A DNA stretch of 64,000 nt, taken from positions 1-64,000 of the forward strand of contig NZ_FPBC01000003.1 in NCBI RefSeq assembly GCF_900116605.1, written 5' to 3'. Below the pieces are notes generated by a model. The model was not told where the DNA came from. It saw only the letters and a program-made list of their open reading frames with translations, and made no database searches. The first letter of the stretch is position 1. Each line of letters opens with the position of its first letter. Source of the DNA: Pseudomonas marincola (GTDB lineage: Bacteria > Pseudomonadota > Gammaproteobacteria > Pseudomonadales > Pseudomonadaceae). Position numbers and translations under genes: made by a program. Shown piece after piece: positions 44,776 to 58,313 of the stretch.

Positions 44776-45393
44776 TTACTTTGCCGTCAGGTCGGAAAGG
44801 GTGCCGCCGGTTGCATCTTTGCCTTTGCCTTTACCGGCACGCAGCACTGGGTAGTACTGGGTGAAGACAAAGTCGTCGGCTGCCGATGCGTCGTGGCAGG
44901 CATTGCAGGCGGCGGTCGGGAAGGCGGTTGCGGTGTCGGTCAGCGCCTTGTGGTCTGGCGTCGAGAAACTGAAGTAGGCCCAGTTGCCAGGCTCTTTCGG
45001 GAACAGCTTCTTGCTCTTGATCGTGGCTTCCAGGCCGATGAAGTCGCCTTCAAAGTAGCCTTTGCCGCTAGGTGCGGCCTTGCTGCCGACGTCGATCAGT
45101 TCTTTAACCATGATCGCGCCGTCACGGAAGGTGCCCTTTTCTTTCCATTGATCCCAGCTTTTGCGGTCAATGTAGACGTTGTGGAATTCAGGAAAAGCGG
45201 CCTTGCCGTTGTTCATGTCATTCGGGGTTAGCGGGGTGCCCACGAATACCCATTCGCGATAGCCCGTTGGGCGGTCCAGCTTGCCGTCTTTAAATGTATA
45301 AAGCTCGCCGCCAACTGCCGCGCCTGCAATAAATATTTGGCCGATTGTCCCGGCGAGGGCTAAGCCCAGCAATGATTTCTTGATTGATTTCAT
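44776..45393 (-). CDS. Cytochrome P460-family haem protein
   Basis: A 205-residue exported protein with signal sequence (hydrophobic residues 7-27). A single c-type haem motif CNACH lies near the C-terminus. The P460 domain pattern has YREWVFVGTPLTPNDMN, then FPEFHNVYID and FRDGAIMVKEL. Classical P460 oxidises hydroxylamine using a Lys-crosslinked haem; many homologues have unknown substrates. The start at 45393 places the signal peptide at the N-terminus; the 15 upstream codons are not signal-like. It is alone upstream, with a ~490-base AT-rich region before it. Confidence 0.88.
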   Translation of the reverse strand: MKSIKKSLLGLALAGTIGQIFIAGAAVGGELYTFKDGKLDRPTGYREWVFVGTPLTPNDMNNGKAAFPEFHNVYIDRKSWDQWKEKGTFRDGAIMVKELIDVGSKAAPSGKGYFEGDFIGLEATIKSKKLFPKEPGNWAYFSFSTPDHKALTDTATAFPTAACNACHDASAADDFVFTQYYPVLRAGKGKGKDATGGTLSDLTAK

Positions 45394-45880
45394 GGCTAAC
45401 AAGTCCTTGTAAAGTTTTATACACATTGCGTCGTGCAATGCTTGCGGAACATTAGCTCATAATATTGAAGTTGTGTAAGCACGTGTGCGTAGTATCTGAC
45501 CAAGAACCCATCGCTATATGTGCTGAAACCTGCTGGCGCATTAATAACAAGATAAATATGTAGGAATATGACTACAAAGATTTACCTTCCGTCAGATAGT
45601 TTGCTGATAAGTTTTATATGAGCTGTTTTCAGCAAGTTACTAGTTGAAAAATAGGGATATAAATCAAGCCTGCATAACTTAAGTATGGGTTTTGTTAATT
45701 ATATTTTTGGTGGACATGCACGACGCGACATCATGCGTGGCGCAGGATGAATGGAGGCGTGCCGAGATTGGCAGAGGTGTTGGGCGTGAGCGTTTTGCGA
45801 GGCGGGTCAGTCAGGGTATTCATCGCAGCGTGTGCGCAGACGGGTTTCGCGTGTGCTCGACCCGTCTGTTGATCGGCTAA
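45394..45880. other. Intergenic region between yicC and the cytochrome P460 gene
   Basis: About 490 bases. The part next to P460 is AT-rich and probably holds its promoter. The part next to yicC has a hairpin (CAGACGGGT at 45837, ACCCGTCTG at 45860) that may end the yicC transcript. No gene was recognised. Confidence 0.5.
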
Positions 45881-46744
45881 TCACTCGATATTTTGGACCT
45901 GCTCGCGCATCTGCTCAATCAATACCTTGAGGTTTACGGCCGCTTGGGTGCTGCGCGTGTCGAAGGCTTTTGAGCCCAGGGTGTTGGCTTCGCGGTTGAG
46001 TTCCTGCATGAGGAAATCAAGGCGGCGACCGGCTGCGCCTTCGGCATTGAGAACCCGGCGGACTTCAGTCACATGGGTGTTGAGCCGATCCAGCTCCTCG
46101 GCGACGTCGCTCTTTTGTGCCAGCAGCACCATCTCTTGTTCAAGACGTTGCGGGTCGAGTTCGGCTTGCATCTCGACGCAGCGATCAAGCACCTTCTGGC
46201 GTTGTGCCTTGAGCATTTCCGGCACCAGTTCGCGCAATGTCACGACCTGCTCGCTGATGCCGTCGAGGCGTTCACTGAGCACTTTTGCCAGTTCGGCGCC
46301 TTCACGCTTGCGGCCTTCTTTCAGCTCGCGCAGGGCCTTGTTGAATGCGTCCAGCGCGGCTTTGTTCAAGGCTTGTGGATCGCTGGCATCGGCAACCAGC
46401 ACGCCAGGCCAGGCCAGAACTTCCAGCGGATTGAGCGGCGCAGGTTGATTGATCAGGCCGGCGATGGTCTCGGCCGCTGCGATCAGCTGCGAGGCGCGCT
46501 CGCGGTCAACCTGCAACTCGCCCGCGCTATTGTCTTCGGTATAGCGCAGGGTGCATTCGACCTTGCCGCGCGAGAGGCCTTTGCGCAGTGCGTCGCGTAC
46601 CGAGCCTTCAAGGTCGCGGAACGACTCCGGCAGGCGCAAATGCGGCTCAAGGTAGCGATGATTGACGGAGCGCAGCTCCCAGCTCAGCGTGCCGTTGGCC
46701 ACAGTCTGCTCGTTACGGGCGAAGGCGGTCATACTGTGGATCAT
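45881..46744 (-). CDS. yicC: YicC-family endoribonuclease
   Basis: A 287-residue YicC protein, full length. It begins MIHSMTAFARNEQ and has the family segments LRSVNHRYLEPHLRLPE and RLDFLMQELNREANTLGSKA at the C-terminus. YicC is an endoribonuclease that takes part in small-RNA turnover with PNPase and was earlier described only as a stress-induced protein. It is divergent from rph, a pairing conserved in gammaproteobacteria. The start at 46744 is the family norm. Confidence 0.94.
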   Translation of the reverse strand: MIHSMTAFARNEQTVANGTLSWELRSVNHRYLEPHLRLPESFRDLEGSVRDALRKGLSRGKVECTLRYTEDNSAGELQVDRERASQLIAAAETIAGLINQPAPLNPLEVLAWPGVLVADASDPQALNKAALDAFNKALRELKEGRKREGAELAKVLSERLDGISEQVVTLRELVPEMLKAQRQKVLDRCVEMQAELDPQRLEQEMVLLAQKSDVAEELDRLNTHVTEVRRVLNAEGAAGRRLDFLMQELNREANTLGSKAFDTRSTQAAVNLKVLIEQMREQVQNIE

Positions 46745-46884
46745 GAAGCTAACCTCGGAGTCTGTCTGATGCATTGAGCGACGATTGTAGCGCAGTGTGT
46801 CGGGCGGCCCAATTGGTCATGTCGCCGTAAGGCTCGGACCTTTATAATGGGCGCCAGAATTCTATACAGAGTGGGTATACCTTG

Positions 46885-47607
46885 ATGAAACGTCCAAGTG
46901 GCCGCAGCGCCGACGAGTTGCGCGCAATCCGCATCACCCGTAACTACACCAAGCATGCCGAGGGTTCGGTGCTGGTTGAGTTCGGTGATACCAAGGTGAT
47001 CTGTACGGTCAGCGTCGAGTCGGGCGTTCCGCGCTTCCTCAAGGGCCAGGGTCAGGGTTGGTTGACGGCTGAATACGGCATGCTGCCGCGTGCAACCGGT
47101 GACCGTAACCAGCGTGAAGCCAGCCGTGGCAAGCAGGGCGGTCGTACCTTGGAAATCCAGCGCCTGATCGGCCGTTCGCTGCGCGCTGCGCTCGACATGT
47201 CTAAGCTGGGTGAAAACACCCTGTACGTCGATTGCGATGTGATTCAGGCAGACGGCGGCACCCGTACTGCTTCTATCACCGGTTCGATGGTGGCCTTGAT
47301 CGACGCGTTGAAAATCATCAAGAAGCGTGGCGGCCTGAAAGGCGGCGATCCGCTCAAGCAGATGATCGCAGCTGTTTCCGTTGGCATGTACAAGGGCGAG
47401 GCGGTACTCGACTTGGATTATCTGGAAGACTCGGCAGCCGAGACTGACCTCAACGTGGTTATGACCAGCGCTGGCGGCTTCATCGAAGTGCAGGGCACCG
47501 CCGAAGGCGCGCCTTTCCAGCCGGAAGAGCTGAATGCCATGCTGGCGTTGGCAGGCAAGGGCGTTAATGAGTTGTTTGAGATTCAAAAGGCCGCACTGGC
47601 CGATTGA
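46885..47607 (+). CDS. rph: Ribonuclease PH
   Basis: A 240-residue RNase PH, normal length. It starts [13 protein letters not shown] and has [22 protein letters not shown] split across the active-site region. This phosphorolytic 3'-5' exoribonuclease trims tRNA precursors. The ATG at 46885 follows a TTG three bases earlier, and GTGGG lies upstream. It is divergent from yicC. Confidence 0.96.
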   Translation: MKRPSGRSADELRAIRITRNYTKHAEGSVLVEFGDTKVICTVSVESGVPRFLKGQGQGWLTAEYGMLPRATGDRNQREASRGKQGGRTLEIQRLIGRSLRAALDMSKLGENTLYVDCDVIQADGGTRTASITGSMVALIDALKIIKKRGGLKGGDPLKQMIAAVSVGMYKGEAVLDLDYLEDSAAETDLNVVMTSAGGFIEVQGTAEGAPFQPEELNAMLALAGKGVNELFEIQKAALAD

Positions 47608-47631
47608 GCCAATGAGTCAGGAGGGCAAGTA

Positions 47632-48006
47632 ATGGATCAACAAGAGCCACAGGTACCCGTACCCGCTCCCAGCCAAGAAGCACGGCAATGGGCAATGTTC
47701 TGCCATTTTGCGGCTTTTCTGGGGTTTGTTTTTCCGTTCGGTAATCTGATCGGGCCGCTGATTCTCTGGCAAATCAAGAAGGATGTAGATCCTTATGTGG
47801 ATGCGCAGGGTAAAGAGGCGCTGAACTTTCAGATTAGCGTGAGCATTGCCTTCATGATCAGCGTGCTGCTGATGCTGGTGGTGATCGGCTTCATGTTGGC
47901 GAGCCTAGTAACTATTGCCGGCATCGTGCTGGCGATCATTGCCGGGATCAAGGCTAACGAGGGCCAGGCCTATCGTTATCCCTTTAGTTGGCGGCTGATC
48001 AAGTAG
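47632..48006 (+). CDS. DUF4870 membrane protein
   Basis: A 124-residue protein with two or three hydrophobic helices: MFCHFAAFLGFVFPFGNLIGPL, then VSIAFMISVLLMLVVIGFML and TIAGIVLAIIAG. The DVDPYVDAQGKEALNFQ segment between helices is the DUF4870 hallmark. Function unknown. GGAGGG precedes the ATG, and it follows rph by 24 bases, so they are probably cotranscribed. A strong bidirectional hairpin follows directly. Confidence 0.85.
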   Translation: MDQQEPQVPVPAPSQEARQWAMFCHFAAFLGFVFPFGNLIGPLILWQIKKDVDPYVDAQGKEALNFQISVSIAFMISVLLMLVVIGFMLASLVTIAGIVLAIIAGIKANEGQAYRYPFSWRLIK

Positions 48007-48042
48007 ACATAAAAAAACCGGCGCGAGCCGGTTTTTTTATGT
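48007..48042. terminator. Bidirectional intrinsic terminator
   Basis: A perfect 16-bp stem (ACATAAAAAAACCGGC / GCCGGTTTTTTTATGT) with a GCGA tetraloop. The stem carries A- and T-tracts so it works in both directions. It separates the convergent DUF4870 and crc genes. Confidence 0.93.
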
Positions 48043-48050
48043 CTGGCGGT

Positions 48051-48830
48051 TTATACGCTGAGAATCCAGTCGTAATCCACCGTCAGTGCAGCGTGCTGCG
48101 AGAAGCGTGGCTGACGTGGCAGGCGTGCGGTGCGCACACTGCGGCGCATGCCGGGTGTGAGCAACTGGTAATCGAAGCGATAACCGAGGTTGAGCATTTC
48201 TGCCTGCTCGTTATCCGGCCACCAGCTGAACTGGTCGCCTTCACGATTCACTTCACGCAGGGCGTCAACGTAGCCCATGTTGTTCAGCACTTCATCCATC
48301 CAGGCCCGCTCTGGCGCCATGAAGCCGGGTGATTGCTGGCAGTCGCGCCAGTTCTTCACATCCAGCTTCTGATGCGCGACGTACAGCGAGCCGCAATAAA
48401 TGTACTCGCGGCGCTTGCGGCGCTGCTTGTCCAGATAATGGGTGAAGTCGTCCATGAACTTGAATTTTTGATTCAAGCTCTCATCGCCGTCCTGCCCCGA
48501 TGGCAGCAACAGAGTGGCGATGCTTACTTTATCGAAATCTGCCTGCAGGTAGCGCCCGTAGCGATCGGCCATTTCAAAGCCGAGGCCGCTGATTACCGCC
48601 TTGGGCTGCAAACGCGAATACAGAGCCACGCCACCTTGGCTTGGTACTTCTGCATCGCAGGCATAGAGGAAATAGCCATCCAGTTGGAAGGCTTGGTCGT
48701 CCAGCTCAAAGGCGGAGGCACGGGTGTCCTGCAGGCAGATCACGTCGGCATTCTGTGCTTGCAGCCAACTGAGCAAACCGCGCTCGACTGCAGCATGAAT
48801 ACCATTCACGTTTACACTGATGATCCGCAT
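48051..48830 (-). CDS. crc: Catabolite repression control protein Crc
   Basis: A 259-residue protein, the exact length of Pseudomonas Crc. It is an exonuclease III-like fold protein (MRIISVNVNGIHAAVERGLL, CLQDTRA) that has lost nuclease activity. It works with Hfq to repress translation of catabolic mRNAs while preferred carbon sources are present. It is divergent from pyrE, as in other pseudomonads. The start at 48830 is the family norm. Confidence 0.95.
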   Translation of the reverse strand: MRIISVNVNGIHAAVERGLLSWLQAQNADVICLQDTRASAFELDDQAFQLDGYFLYACDAEVPSQGGVALYSRLQPKAVISGLGFEMADRYGRYLQADFDKVSIATLLLPSGQDGDESLNQKFKFMDDFTHYLDKQRRKRREYIYCGSLYVAHQKLDVKNWRDCQQSPGFMAPERAWMDEVLNNMGYVDALREVNREGDQFSWWPDNEQAEMLNLGYRFDYQLLTPGMRRSVRTARLPRQPRFSQHAALTVDYDWILSV

Positions 48831-48922
48831 AAATGGCCCCCAAAAACACGTGCGTGTATGATACCCGAGGTCGTGTCTATTAGCTAAATTCCTAGTCAAA
48901 TCTCTGTTTTTTGGGGCTTTCC

Positions 48923-49564
48923 ATGCAAGCATACCAACGCGAGTTTATTCGTTTTGCCATTCAACGCGGTGTTTTGCGCTTTGGTGAGTTCACTCTCAAG
49001 TCGGGGCGCACCAGTCCATACTTCTTCAATGCGGGCCTGTTTGACAGTGGTTCGGCGTTGGCGCAACTGGGGCGATTCTATGCCGCAGCAGTCGCAGATA
49101 GCGGTATTTCTTTCGATGTATTGTTCGGACCAGCCTACAAGGGTATTCCGCTCGCGGCTACCACTGCTGTCGCATTGGCTGATCATCATGAGCACGATGT
49201 GCCCTGGTGTTTCAACCGCAAGGAAGCCAAGGACCATGGCGAAGGCGGCACGTTGGTTGGAGCGCCGCTGGCCGGCAAAGTTCTGATTATCGATGATGTT
49301 ATTACCGCGGGAACGGCGATTCGCGAGGTCATGCAGATTATTCAGGCGCAGGGTGCGACGGCTGCTGGCGTTTTAATTGCATTGAATCGTCAAGAGCGTG
49401 GTAAAGGCGAGTTGTCAGCCATTCAGGAAGTCGAGAGGGATTTCGGTATTCCGGTTGTCAGCATCGTTTCGCTGGAGCAAGTGCTTGAGTATTTGGCAGA
49501 AGATGCTGAGCTTAAACAGCACCTTCCAGCGGTTCAGGCTTATCGCGCTACCTATGGAGTCTGA
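48923..49564 (+). CDS. pyrE: Orotate phosphoribosyltransferase
   Basis: A 213-residue PyrE. It makes orotidine 5'-phosphate from orotate and PRPP in pyrimidine synthesis. The PRPP-binding motif [13 protein letters not shown] is near residue 120, and [11 protein letters not shown] lies in the substrate region. The start MQAYQREFI at 48923 matches the family. Divergent from crc, followed by a DUF4124 gene 23 bases on. Confidence 0.96.
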   Translation: MQAYQREFIRFAIQRGVLRFGEFTLKSGRTSPYFFNAGLFDSGSALAQLGRFYAAAVADSGISFDVLFGPAYKGIPLAATTAVALADHHEHDVPWCFNRKEAKDHGEGGTLVGAPLAGKVLIIDDVITAGTAIREVMQIIQAQGATAAGVLIALNRQERGKGELSAIQEVERDFGIPVVSIVSLEQVLEYLAEDAELKQHLPAVQAYRATYGV

Positions 49565-49587
49565 CGTTAATAGATAAGGAAAATACA

Positions 49588-50175
49588 ATGCCCAAGTCGG
49601 CCCTAAACCCCTGCTTGTTGCTGATAACCCTGCTGCCCACACTGGCCTTTGCCGGTGAGTCTTATCGTTATATCGATAGCAAGGGTGGCGTGGCGATTAG
49701 CCGTCAGGGTGTTCCGCCTGACTCGATTGCGCGCGGCTATGAAGTGCTCAACGATCAGGGGCGGGTAATTCGTGTGGTGCCGGCGGCATTGAGCCGCGAA
49801 GAAATGCAGCAAAAACTGGATGCGCGCGACAAGGTGGCTGCTGACGCCCAATTGTTGCGCATGTACAGCTCGGTCGAGGACATCGATCGTGCCCGGAAAC
49901 GGGGTCTGCAAGAGTTGGATGGGGTTATCGGTGTGGCGCGGGGCAATTTGCAGTCAGTACGTTTGCAGCAGTCTCAGCTGCAACAGAAGGCCGCTGAATA
50001 TGATCGCGCCGCAACTCCGGTTCCGGAGGATGTGGTTAGCCGCATCAACAACCTCAAGGGCGAGGAGCGTCGGCTGCAGGACGATATCAAGCGGTATCAG
50101 GATACCCGTCTGAAAACCGAGGCCAGCTTCAACAATGAGCGTGCGCGGTTTGTTGAGCTAACACGCACGCAATAA
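49588..50175 (+). CDS. DUF4124-domain exported coiled-coil protein
   Basis: A 195-residue protein with a signal peptide (LLLITLLPTLAFA), a short DUF4124 segment (YRYIDSKGGVAISRQGVPPD) and a long C-terminal coiled coil (residues ~70-190). DUF4124 proteins are envelope-associated with unknown function. The gene follows pyrE closely and ends before a hairpin shared with argB. Confidence 0.82.
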   Translation: MPKSALNPCLLLITLLPTLAFAGESYRYIDSKGGVAISRQGVPPDSIARGYEVLNDQGRVIRVVPAALSREEMQQKLDARDKVAADAQLLRMYSSVEDIDRARKRGLQELDGVIGVARGNLQSVRLQQSQLQQKAAEYDRAATPVPEDVVSRINNLKGEERRLQDDIKRYQDTRLKTEASFNNERARFVELTRTQ

Positions 50176-50179
50176 CCAT

Positions 50180-50219
50180 CAATGCATGGCTTCGCGCTTT
50201 TGCGCTTGGCCATGCATTG
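50180..50219. terminator. Convergent terminator-like hairpin
   Basis: CAATGCATGGC and GCCATGCATTG form a perfect 11-bp stem around an 18-base loop, between the convergent DUF4124 gene and argB. A short T-run (GGTTTTC) follows on the plus strand. Confidence 0.65.
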
Positions 50220-50227
50220 GCTGGTTT

Positions 50228-53688
<3,461 letters not shown>

Positions 53689-53730
53689 TCAGTCATTCCC
53701 GACAATAGTCCGTTGATGTCTCAAGTGCCC

Positions 53731-54186
53731 TTAGTGACTGCCAGAGTGCCCGAAACCGCCGGCGCCACGCTGGCTCAGGTCAAATTCCTCGACCAGATCA
53801 AAATGCGCCTGGACCACTGGAACCAGAATCAGTTGGGCGATGCGCTCACCAATGGCGACGGTGAATGCGCTCTGGCCGCGGTTCCAGCACGAAACCATCA
53901 GCTCGCCCTGATAATCCGAGTCGATCAAGCCGACCAGATTGCCCAATACGATGCCGTGTTTATGGCCAAGGCCCGAACGCGGCAGAATCATTGCGGCCAA
54001 ACCCGGGTCGCCGATATAGATCGACAAGCCGGTTGGGATCAGTACGGTTTGCCCCGGCTCGATAACCAGCTCTTCTTTGAGCATAGCGCGCAGGTCCAAT
54101 CCCGCCGAACCTGGTGTGGCATAAGCTGGCAGCGGGAATTCAGCGCCGAGGCGCGGGTCGAGAATCTTGGCTTGTAGTGCGTGCAT
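53731..54186 (-). CDS. dut: dUTP diphosphatase
   Basis: A 151-residue trimeric dUTPase, normal length. Motifs in order: [39 protein letters not shown] and the C-terminal GAGGFGHSG loop. It hydrolyses dUTP to dUMP, protecting DNA and supplying thymidylate synthesis. It lies between coaBC and algC on the same strand. Confidence 0.96.
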   Translation of the reverse strand: MHALQAKILDPRLGAEFPLPAYATPGSAGLDLRAMLKEELVIEPGQTVLIPTGLSIYIGDPGLAAMILPRSGLGHKHGIVLGNLVGLIDSDYQGELMVSCWNRGQSAFTVAIGERIAQLILVPVVQAHFDLVEEFDLSQRGAGGFGHSGSH

Positions 54187-54229
54187 ATCAGGCTCTGTAA
54201 TGTGTTGGCTGTGGCGGATCGCGTTCGGC

Positions 54230-55441
54230 CTAGCCGCGGTTGTTCAGGCGATCGGCGATGAATTCGACCAGTTGCCGGGCAATCTTGCCCTTGCTGGTTT
54301 GGGCGAAACTATTTTTATGCAGCTCGCGGTCAATAATGGTGATGGCATTCTCTTCGCTGTTGAAACCAATAGTAGGATTGGCAACGTCATTGGCGACGAT
54401 CAGGTCAAGGTTCTTGTCCTTGAGTTTGCGCGAAGCATATTCCAGCAAGTTTTCAGTTTCTGCAGCGAAGCCAACGCTAAACGGGCGATCTTCGCGTGCC
54501 GCCAGTGTCGCCAGAATGTCGGGGTTGCGGACCATCTGCAGAAGCAGGCCATCACCGCTGGTGGGGTCTTTCTTCAGTTTGTGCTGCGCGACAACTTCGG
54601 GGCGGTAATCGGCAACTGCCGCTGCGGCGATCAACACGTCGCACGGCATCGCGGCCTCGCAGGCAGCCAGCATGTCGCGCGCGCTGACCACATCAATACG
54701 ATTGACCCGATCCGGCGTCGGCAGGTGCACCGGGCCGCTGATCAGGGTGACTTTGGCACCGGCTTCGGCGGCCGCCTCGGCCAGCGCAAAACCCATTTTG
54801 CCGGAGCTGTGGTTGGTGATGTAGCGCACCGGGTCGATGTTTTCCTGGGTCGGGCCTGCGGTAATCAGCACATGCACGCCAGTGAGCATCGCATTCTCGA
54901 AGCAGTCAGCGGCCAGTTGCGCCAGATCATCAGCCTCCAGCATGCGGCCAAGGCCAACATCGCCGCAGGCCTGGCTGCCAGACGCCGGGCCAAACATGCG
55001 AATCCCGCGGGCACGCAGCTGCTCGACGTTGCTCTGGGTCGCGGGATCGCGCCACATGGCCTGATTCATGGCCGGCGCCAGTGCGACCGGCGCGTCGGTG
55101 GCCAGTACCAAAGTGGTCAGCAGGTCGTTGGCCACGCCTTGGGTCAGGCGCGCCATAAGGTCAGCTGTGGCGGGTGCGATCAGTACCAGATCGGCCCAGC
55201 GCGCCAGTTCGATGTGGCCCATTGCCGCTTCTGCAGCGGGGTCCAAAAGGTCCATGTGCACTGGGTTGCCGGACAGCGCTTGCAGCGTCAGCGGAGTAAT
55301 GAACTCGCGGCCGCCGTGGGTCATGACCACGCGTACCTCAGCCCCTTGGTCCTTGAGTCGGCGGACCAGCTCAGCGCTCTTGTAAGCGGCAATGCCGCCG
55401 CCTACACCGAGAATGATGCGTTTGCGATAAAGCCGCTGCAT
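54230..55441 (-). CDS. coaBC: Bifunctional phosphopantothenoylcysteine decarboxylase/synthetase
   Basis: A 403-residue CoaBC (Dfp). The N-terminal flavin decarboxylase domain ([26 protein letters not shown]) is followed by the C-terminal synthetase domain from ~190 ([25 protein letters not shown], listed in parts). It performs steps two and three of CoA synthesis. Divergent from radC and followed by dut, as in many gammaproteobacteria. Confidence 0.95.
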   Translation of the reverse strand: MQRLYRKRIILGVGGGIAAYKSAELVRRLKDQGAEVRVVMTHGGREFITPLTLQALSGNPVHMDLLDPAAEAAMGHIELARWADLVLIAPATADLMARLTQGVANDLLTTLVLATDAPVALAPAMNQAMWRDPATQSNVEQLRARGIRMFGPASGSQACGDVGLGRMLEADDLAQLAADCFENAMLTGVHVLITAGPTQENIDPVRYITNHSSGKMGFALAEAAAEAGAKVTLISGPVHLPTPDRVNRIDVVSARDMLAACEAAMPCDVLIAAAAVADYRPEVVAQHKLKKDPTSGDGLLLQMVRNPDILATLAAREDRPFSVGFAAETENLLEYASRKLKDKNLDLIVANDVANPTIGFNSEENAITIIDRELHKNSFAQTSKGKIARQLVEFIADRLNNRG

Positions 55442-55618
55442 AGGCTTGCCTTATATAAGGTGGATGTGCGCCACGGTGTACGCCCCTCCCCAGGTCGGCC
55501 ACCGCGTAAAAAGATGGGCTACGATATCACAGCGGCCGCATTGCGGCAGCGGCTGCGCAGCAGGAGGCTGCGAGGCGCCTACAGGGTTGTGGGCGCGAGA
55601 CTCAACAAGGAGGTGTGC

Positions 55619-56293
55619 ATGAGCATTCGCGATTGGCCGGAGGCAGAGCGCCCGCGTGAGAAACTGTTGGCGCAAGGCGCAGCGTCCCTGACCGACGCTG
55701 AGCTGCTGGCGATATTCCTGCGCACCGGCGTTGCCGGCAAGAGTGCGGTGGATTTGGCGCGGCATTTACTCTGCGAGTTCGGCGGCCTGCGCAGCTTGCT
55801 TGAAGCGGACCAGCCTGTATTTTGCCTGCATCTGGGCTTGGGGCCGGCGAAGTTTGCGCAATTGCAGGCTGTGCTTGAAATGGGCCGTCGGCATTTGGCT
55901 GAGCAATTGCGCCGCGACTCGGTGCTGGAAAGTCCGCAAGCGGTGCGTAATTACCTTAAAGCGCTGTTGCGCCATGAGCCGCACGAAGTGTTTGGTTGTC
56001 TGTTTCTCGATGCCAAGCACCGGGTGCTGGCGTTTGAGGCGCTGTTTCAAGGCTCGATAGACAGTGCCAGCGTCTACCCTCGCCAAGTGGTTAAGCGGGC
56101 ATTGGCGCACAACGCGGCGGCGCTGATCCTCACCCATAACCATCCATCAGGTGTCGCCGAGCCGAGCCAGGCCGACCGCGTGCTGACGCAACGTCTCAAG
56201 GCTGCACTGGAATTGATCGAGGTGAGGGTGCTTGATCACTTCATCGTCGGCGATGGCGAACCGCTGTCGATGGCCGAGTTCGGCTGGTTGTAA
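55619..56293 (+). CDS. radC: RadC/JAMM-domain DNA repair-associated protein
   Basis: A 224-residue RadC. The N-terminal helix-hairpin-helix-like part ([24 protein letters not shown]) leads to the C-terminal JAMM metalloprotease-like domain with the motif [14 protein letters not shown] near residue 172. The function is still debated. AAGGAGGT just before the ATG at 55619 fixes the start, although the frame is open for a long way upstream. Divergent from coaBC. Confidence 0.93.
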   Translation: MSIRDWPEAERPREKLLAQGAASLTDAELLAIFLRTGVAGKSAVDLARHLLCEFGGLRSLLEADQPVFCLHLGLGPAKFAQLQAVLEMGRRHLAEQLRRDSVLESPQAVRNYLKALLRHEPHEVFGCLFLDAKHRVLAFEALFQGSIDSASVYPRQVVKRALAHNAAALILTHNHPSGVAEPSQADRVLTQRLKAALELIEVRVLDHFIVGDGEPLSMAEFGWL

Positions 56294-56298
56294 GGGGT

Positions 56299-56325
56299 CG
56301 GGGGCTGGCGTGTGGCCTGCCCCCG
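56299..56325. terminator. GC-rich hairpin between convergent radC and transporter genes
   Basis: CGGGGGC and GCCCCCG form a perfect 7-bp stem with a 13-base loop, between stop codons at 56293 and 56333. Confidence 0.5.
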
Positions 56326-56332
56326 GTTGCGC

Positions 56333-57925
56333 TTACTTCGCAATAGTGACCTTGGCGAAGTCCTGCCGGCCGAACGGGCTGACCTCGTAGCCGCTGACGT
56401 TGCTGCGAGTCAGGGCGAACGCCGTAGGATGTGCCAGCGGTAACCACAGCGCCTGCTGCTGGATAATCTGTTGCGCCTGCTGGTAGATGTCACTGCGCTG
56501 CGCCTGGGTGATTGCGGTTTTGCCATCGCTGATCAGCTTGTCCAGCTTGGCGTCGCAAAAACGCGCAAAGTTGAGCCCGGATTTAACCGAGGCGCAGGAG
56601 AATTGCGGGGTCAGGAAGTTATCCGGATCACCGTTATCACCGGCCCAGCCCATGAACAGCAAGTCATGCTCGCCAGCCTTGGCCCGGCGAATCAGCTCGC
56701 CCCATTCGATCACCTTGATCTCGGCCTGAATGCCGATCTTGGCCAGATCCGCCTGCAGCAACTGCGCACCCAGCTTGGGGTTGGGGTTGAGCAGGCTGCC
56801 GGATGGGCGCGTCCAGATCGTGGTTTTCAGCGGTGTTTGCAGGCCCGCGTCTGCCAGCAGTTTGCGCGCCGCTTGCGGGTCATATTTATAGCCTGGCAAG
56901 TCCTTTGCGTAGCTCCAGGTGTTTGGCGGGTACGGACCATTGGCCGCCTCGGCGCTGTCTTCAAATACCGCCTTGAGGTAGCTGGCCTTGTCGAATGCCA
57001 GGTTGATGGCTTGGCGTACCTCCGGCTTGTCCAGCGGCGGGTGCTCGGTGTTGATGCCAACGAAGGCGGTCATGAATGCTGCTGTCTTGACCACGCTGAT
57101 CGAGCTGTCATCGGCCACCGCCTGTACGTCCAGTGGTTTCGGCGACAGGGTGATCTGGCACTCATTGCGCCGCAGTTTCTGCAGGCGCACGTTGGCGTCC
57201 GGGGTAATGGCGTAGATCAACTTATCCACAGCGGGTTTGCCGGCGAAGTAAGCAGGGTTGGCGTCGTAGCGCACTACGGCGTCCTTCTGGAAACGCTTGA
57301 ATATGAACGGCCCGGTGCCGATAGGCTGTTTGTTGAGCGCGTCCGGCGTGCCGGCCTTAAGCAGTTGGTCTGCATATTCGGCCGAGTAAATCGACGCGAA
57401 ACCCATGCTCAGCGTGGCGAGAAAGGTCGCATCCGGATGCGTCAGGTTGAAGCGCACAGTGTGTGCATCGGGCACTTCGATGCTTTTTACCAGCTGCGGT
57501 AATTGCATGGACTGCGCATGCGGGTAGCCGCTCTGGGCCACTTTATGCCACGGGTGATCGTCGTCGAGCATACGCTGGAAGCTGAACAGCACGTCGTCGG
57601 CGTTGAGCTTGCGCGTCGGTTTGAAATAGTCGGTGGTGTGAAAGCTCACATCGTTGCGCAGCTTGAAGGTGTAGCTGAGGCCGTCGTCAGACACTTGCCA
57701 GCTCTCGGCCAGGCTGGGCGTCAGCTTGGCGCTGGTGGCGTTGTAATCGACCAGTCGATTCATCAGTACGTCGGCCGAGGCGTTGGTGGTGGTCAGCGAG
57801 TTGTACTGCACCACGTCGAAACCATCCGGGCTGGCTTCCGTGCATACACTCAGGGTCGCTGCATTCACCAGTAGCGGGCTCATGAGTAGAGGTGCGATAA
57901 TTAGGGGTAGGGCGTTAAGGCGCAT
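56333..57925 (-). CDS. Periplasmic peptide-binding protein (family 5) of an ABC transporter
   Basis: A 530-residue substrate-binding protein with signal peptide (LIIAPLLMSPLLVNA) and the family 5 fold of DppA/OppA types. It carries VPDAHTVRFNLTHPDATFLA and the C-terminal FMGWAGDNGDPDNFLTPQFSC, a dipeptide-binding signature region. It delivers peptides to an inner-membrane permease not present in the window, so it is an orphan binding protein here. The start at 57925 has GGAGC upstream. Confidence 0.9.
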   Translation of the reverse strand: MRLNALPLIIAPLLMSPLLVNAATLSVCTEASPDGFDVVQYNSLTTTNASADVLMNRLVDYNATSAKLTPSLAESWQVSDDGLSYTFKLRNDVSFHTTDYFKPTRKLNADDVLFSFQRMLDDDHPWHKVAQSGYPHAQSMQLPQLVKSIEVPDAHTVRFNLTHPDATFLATLSMGFASIYSAEYADQLLKAGTPDALNKQPIGTGPFIFKRFQKDAVVRYDANPAYFAGKPAVDKLIYAITPDANVRLQKLRRNECQITLSPKPLDVQAVADDSSISVVKTAAFMTAFVGINTEHPPLDKPEVRQAINLAFDKASYLKAVFEDSAEAANGPYPPNTWSYAKDLPGYKYDPQAARKLLADAGLQTPLKTTIWTRPSGSLLNPNPKLGAQLLQADLAKIGIQAEIKVIEWGELIRRAKAGEHDLLFMGWAGDNGDPDNFLTPQFSCASVKSGLNFARFCDAKLDKLISDGKTAITQAQRSDIYQQAQQIIQQQALWLPLAHPTAFALTRSNVSGYEVSPFGRQDFAKVTIAK

Positions 57926-58313
57926 AACCAGCTCCTGAGTAATAAGGCGAGCATCCATTGGCGCTGAAAGCAGGCAGTTTGGCCAGCACGCGCACGAGCA
58001 AAGTCTTACCCTAGACCATAAGTTGCTCACAGAACAATCAAATCGGGCGACGAGTGGTATTATCGTCCAAGCCCCCACGTAGAGGCCTGATGCGCTAAAT
58101 CGCGGTTTGCGCGGTGAGTGGCTTTTTGCGTTTAAGGTTGTTGCTCGAGAGTCTTTCTGGTATAAAGCAGCGCTCTTTTCTAGGGGCCCGGTTGTTGCGC
58201 TTTCAGGTGTGGCCGGTAAGACCCTCGAGAAACGCGGCGCTTTGCGCCAATGACATTGAATTTAAGCGGCCAACCCATGCCGGGTTGGGCATGTGGTTTT
58301 AGAGGGCTGAGGC
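57926..58313. other. Divergent promoter region upstream of rpmB
   Basis: About 390 bases. It carries a clear promoter (58138-58166) and a ~145-base untranslated leader before rpmB, with a GC-rich inverted repeat around 58270-58295 that could take part in ribosomal-protein feedback. No gene was seen. Confidence 0.5.
58138..58166 (+). promoter_or_regulatory. Sigma-70 promoter of rpmB-rpmG
   Basis: TTGTTG (58138) and TATAAA (58161) are separated by 17 bases, with an extended -10 TG just before. Good fit to a housekeeping promoter. Confidence 0.7.

Noticed and set aside
45837..45868. Hairpin downstream of yicC as a firm terminator
   Set aside because: The 9-bp stem is good but there is no T-tract on the minus strand, so it is only mentioned within the intergenic entry.
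54167..55618. Long upstream in-frame extension of radC
   Set aside because: The extension is antisense to coaBC. A strong AAGGAGGT and the family N-terminus place the radC start at 55619.
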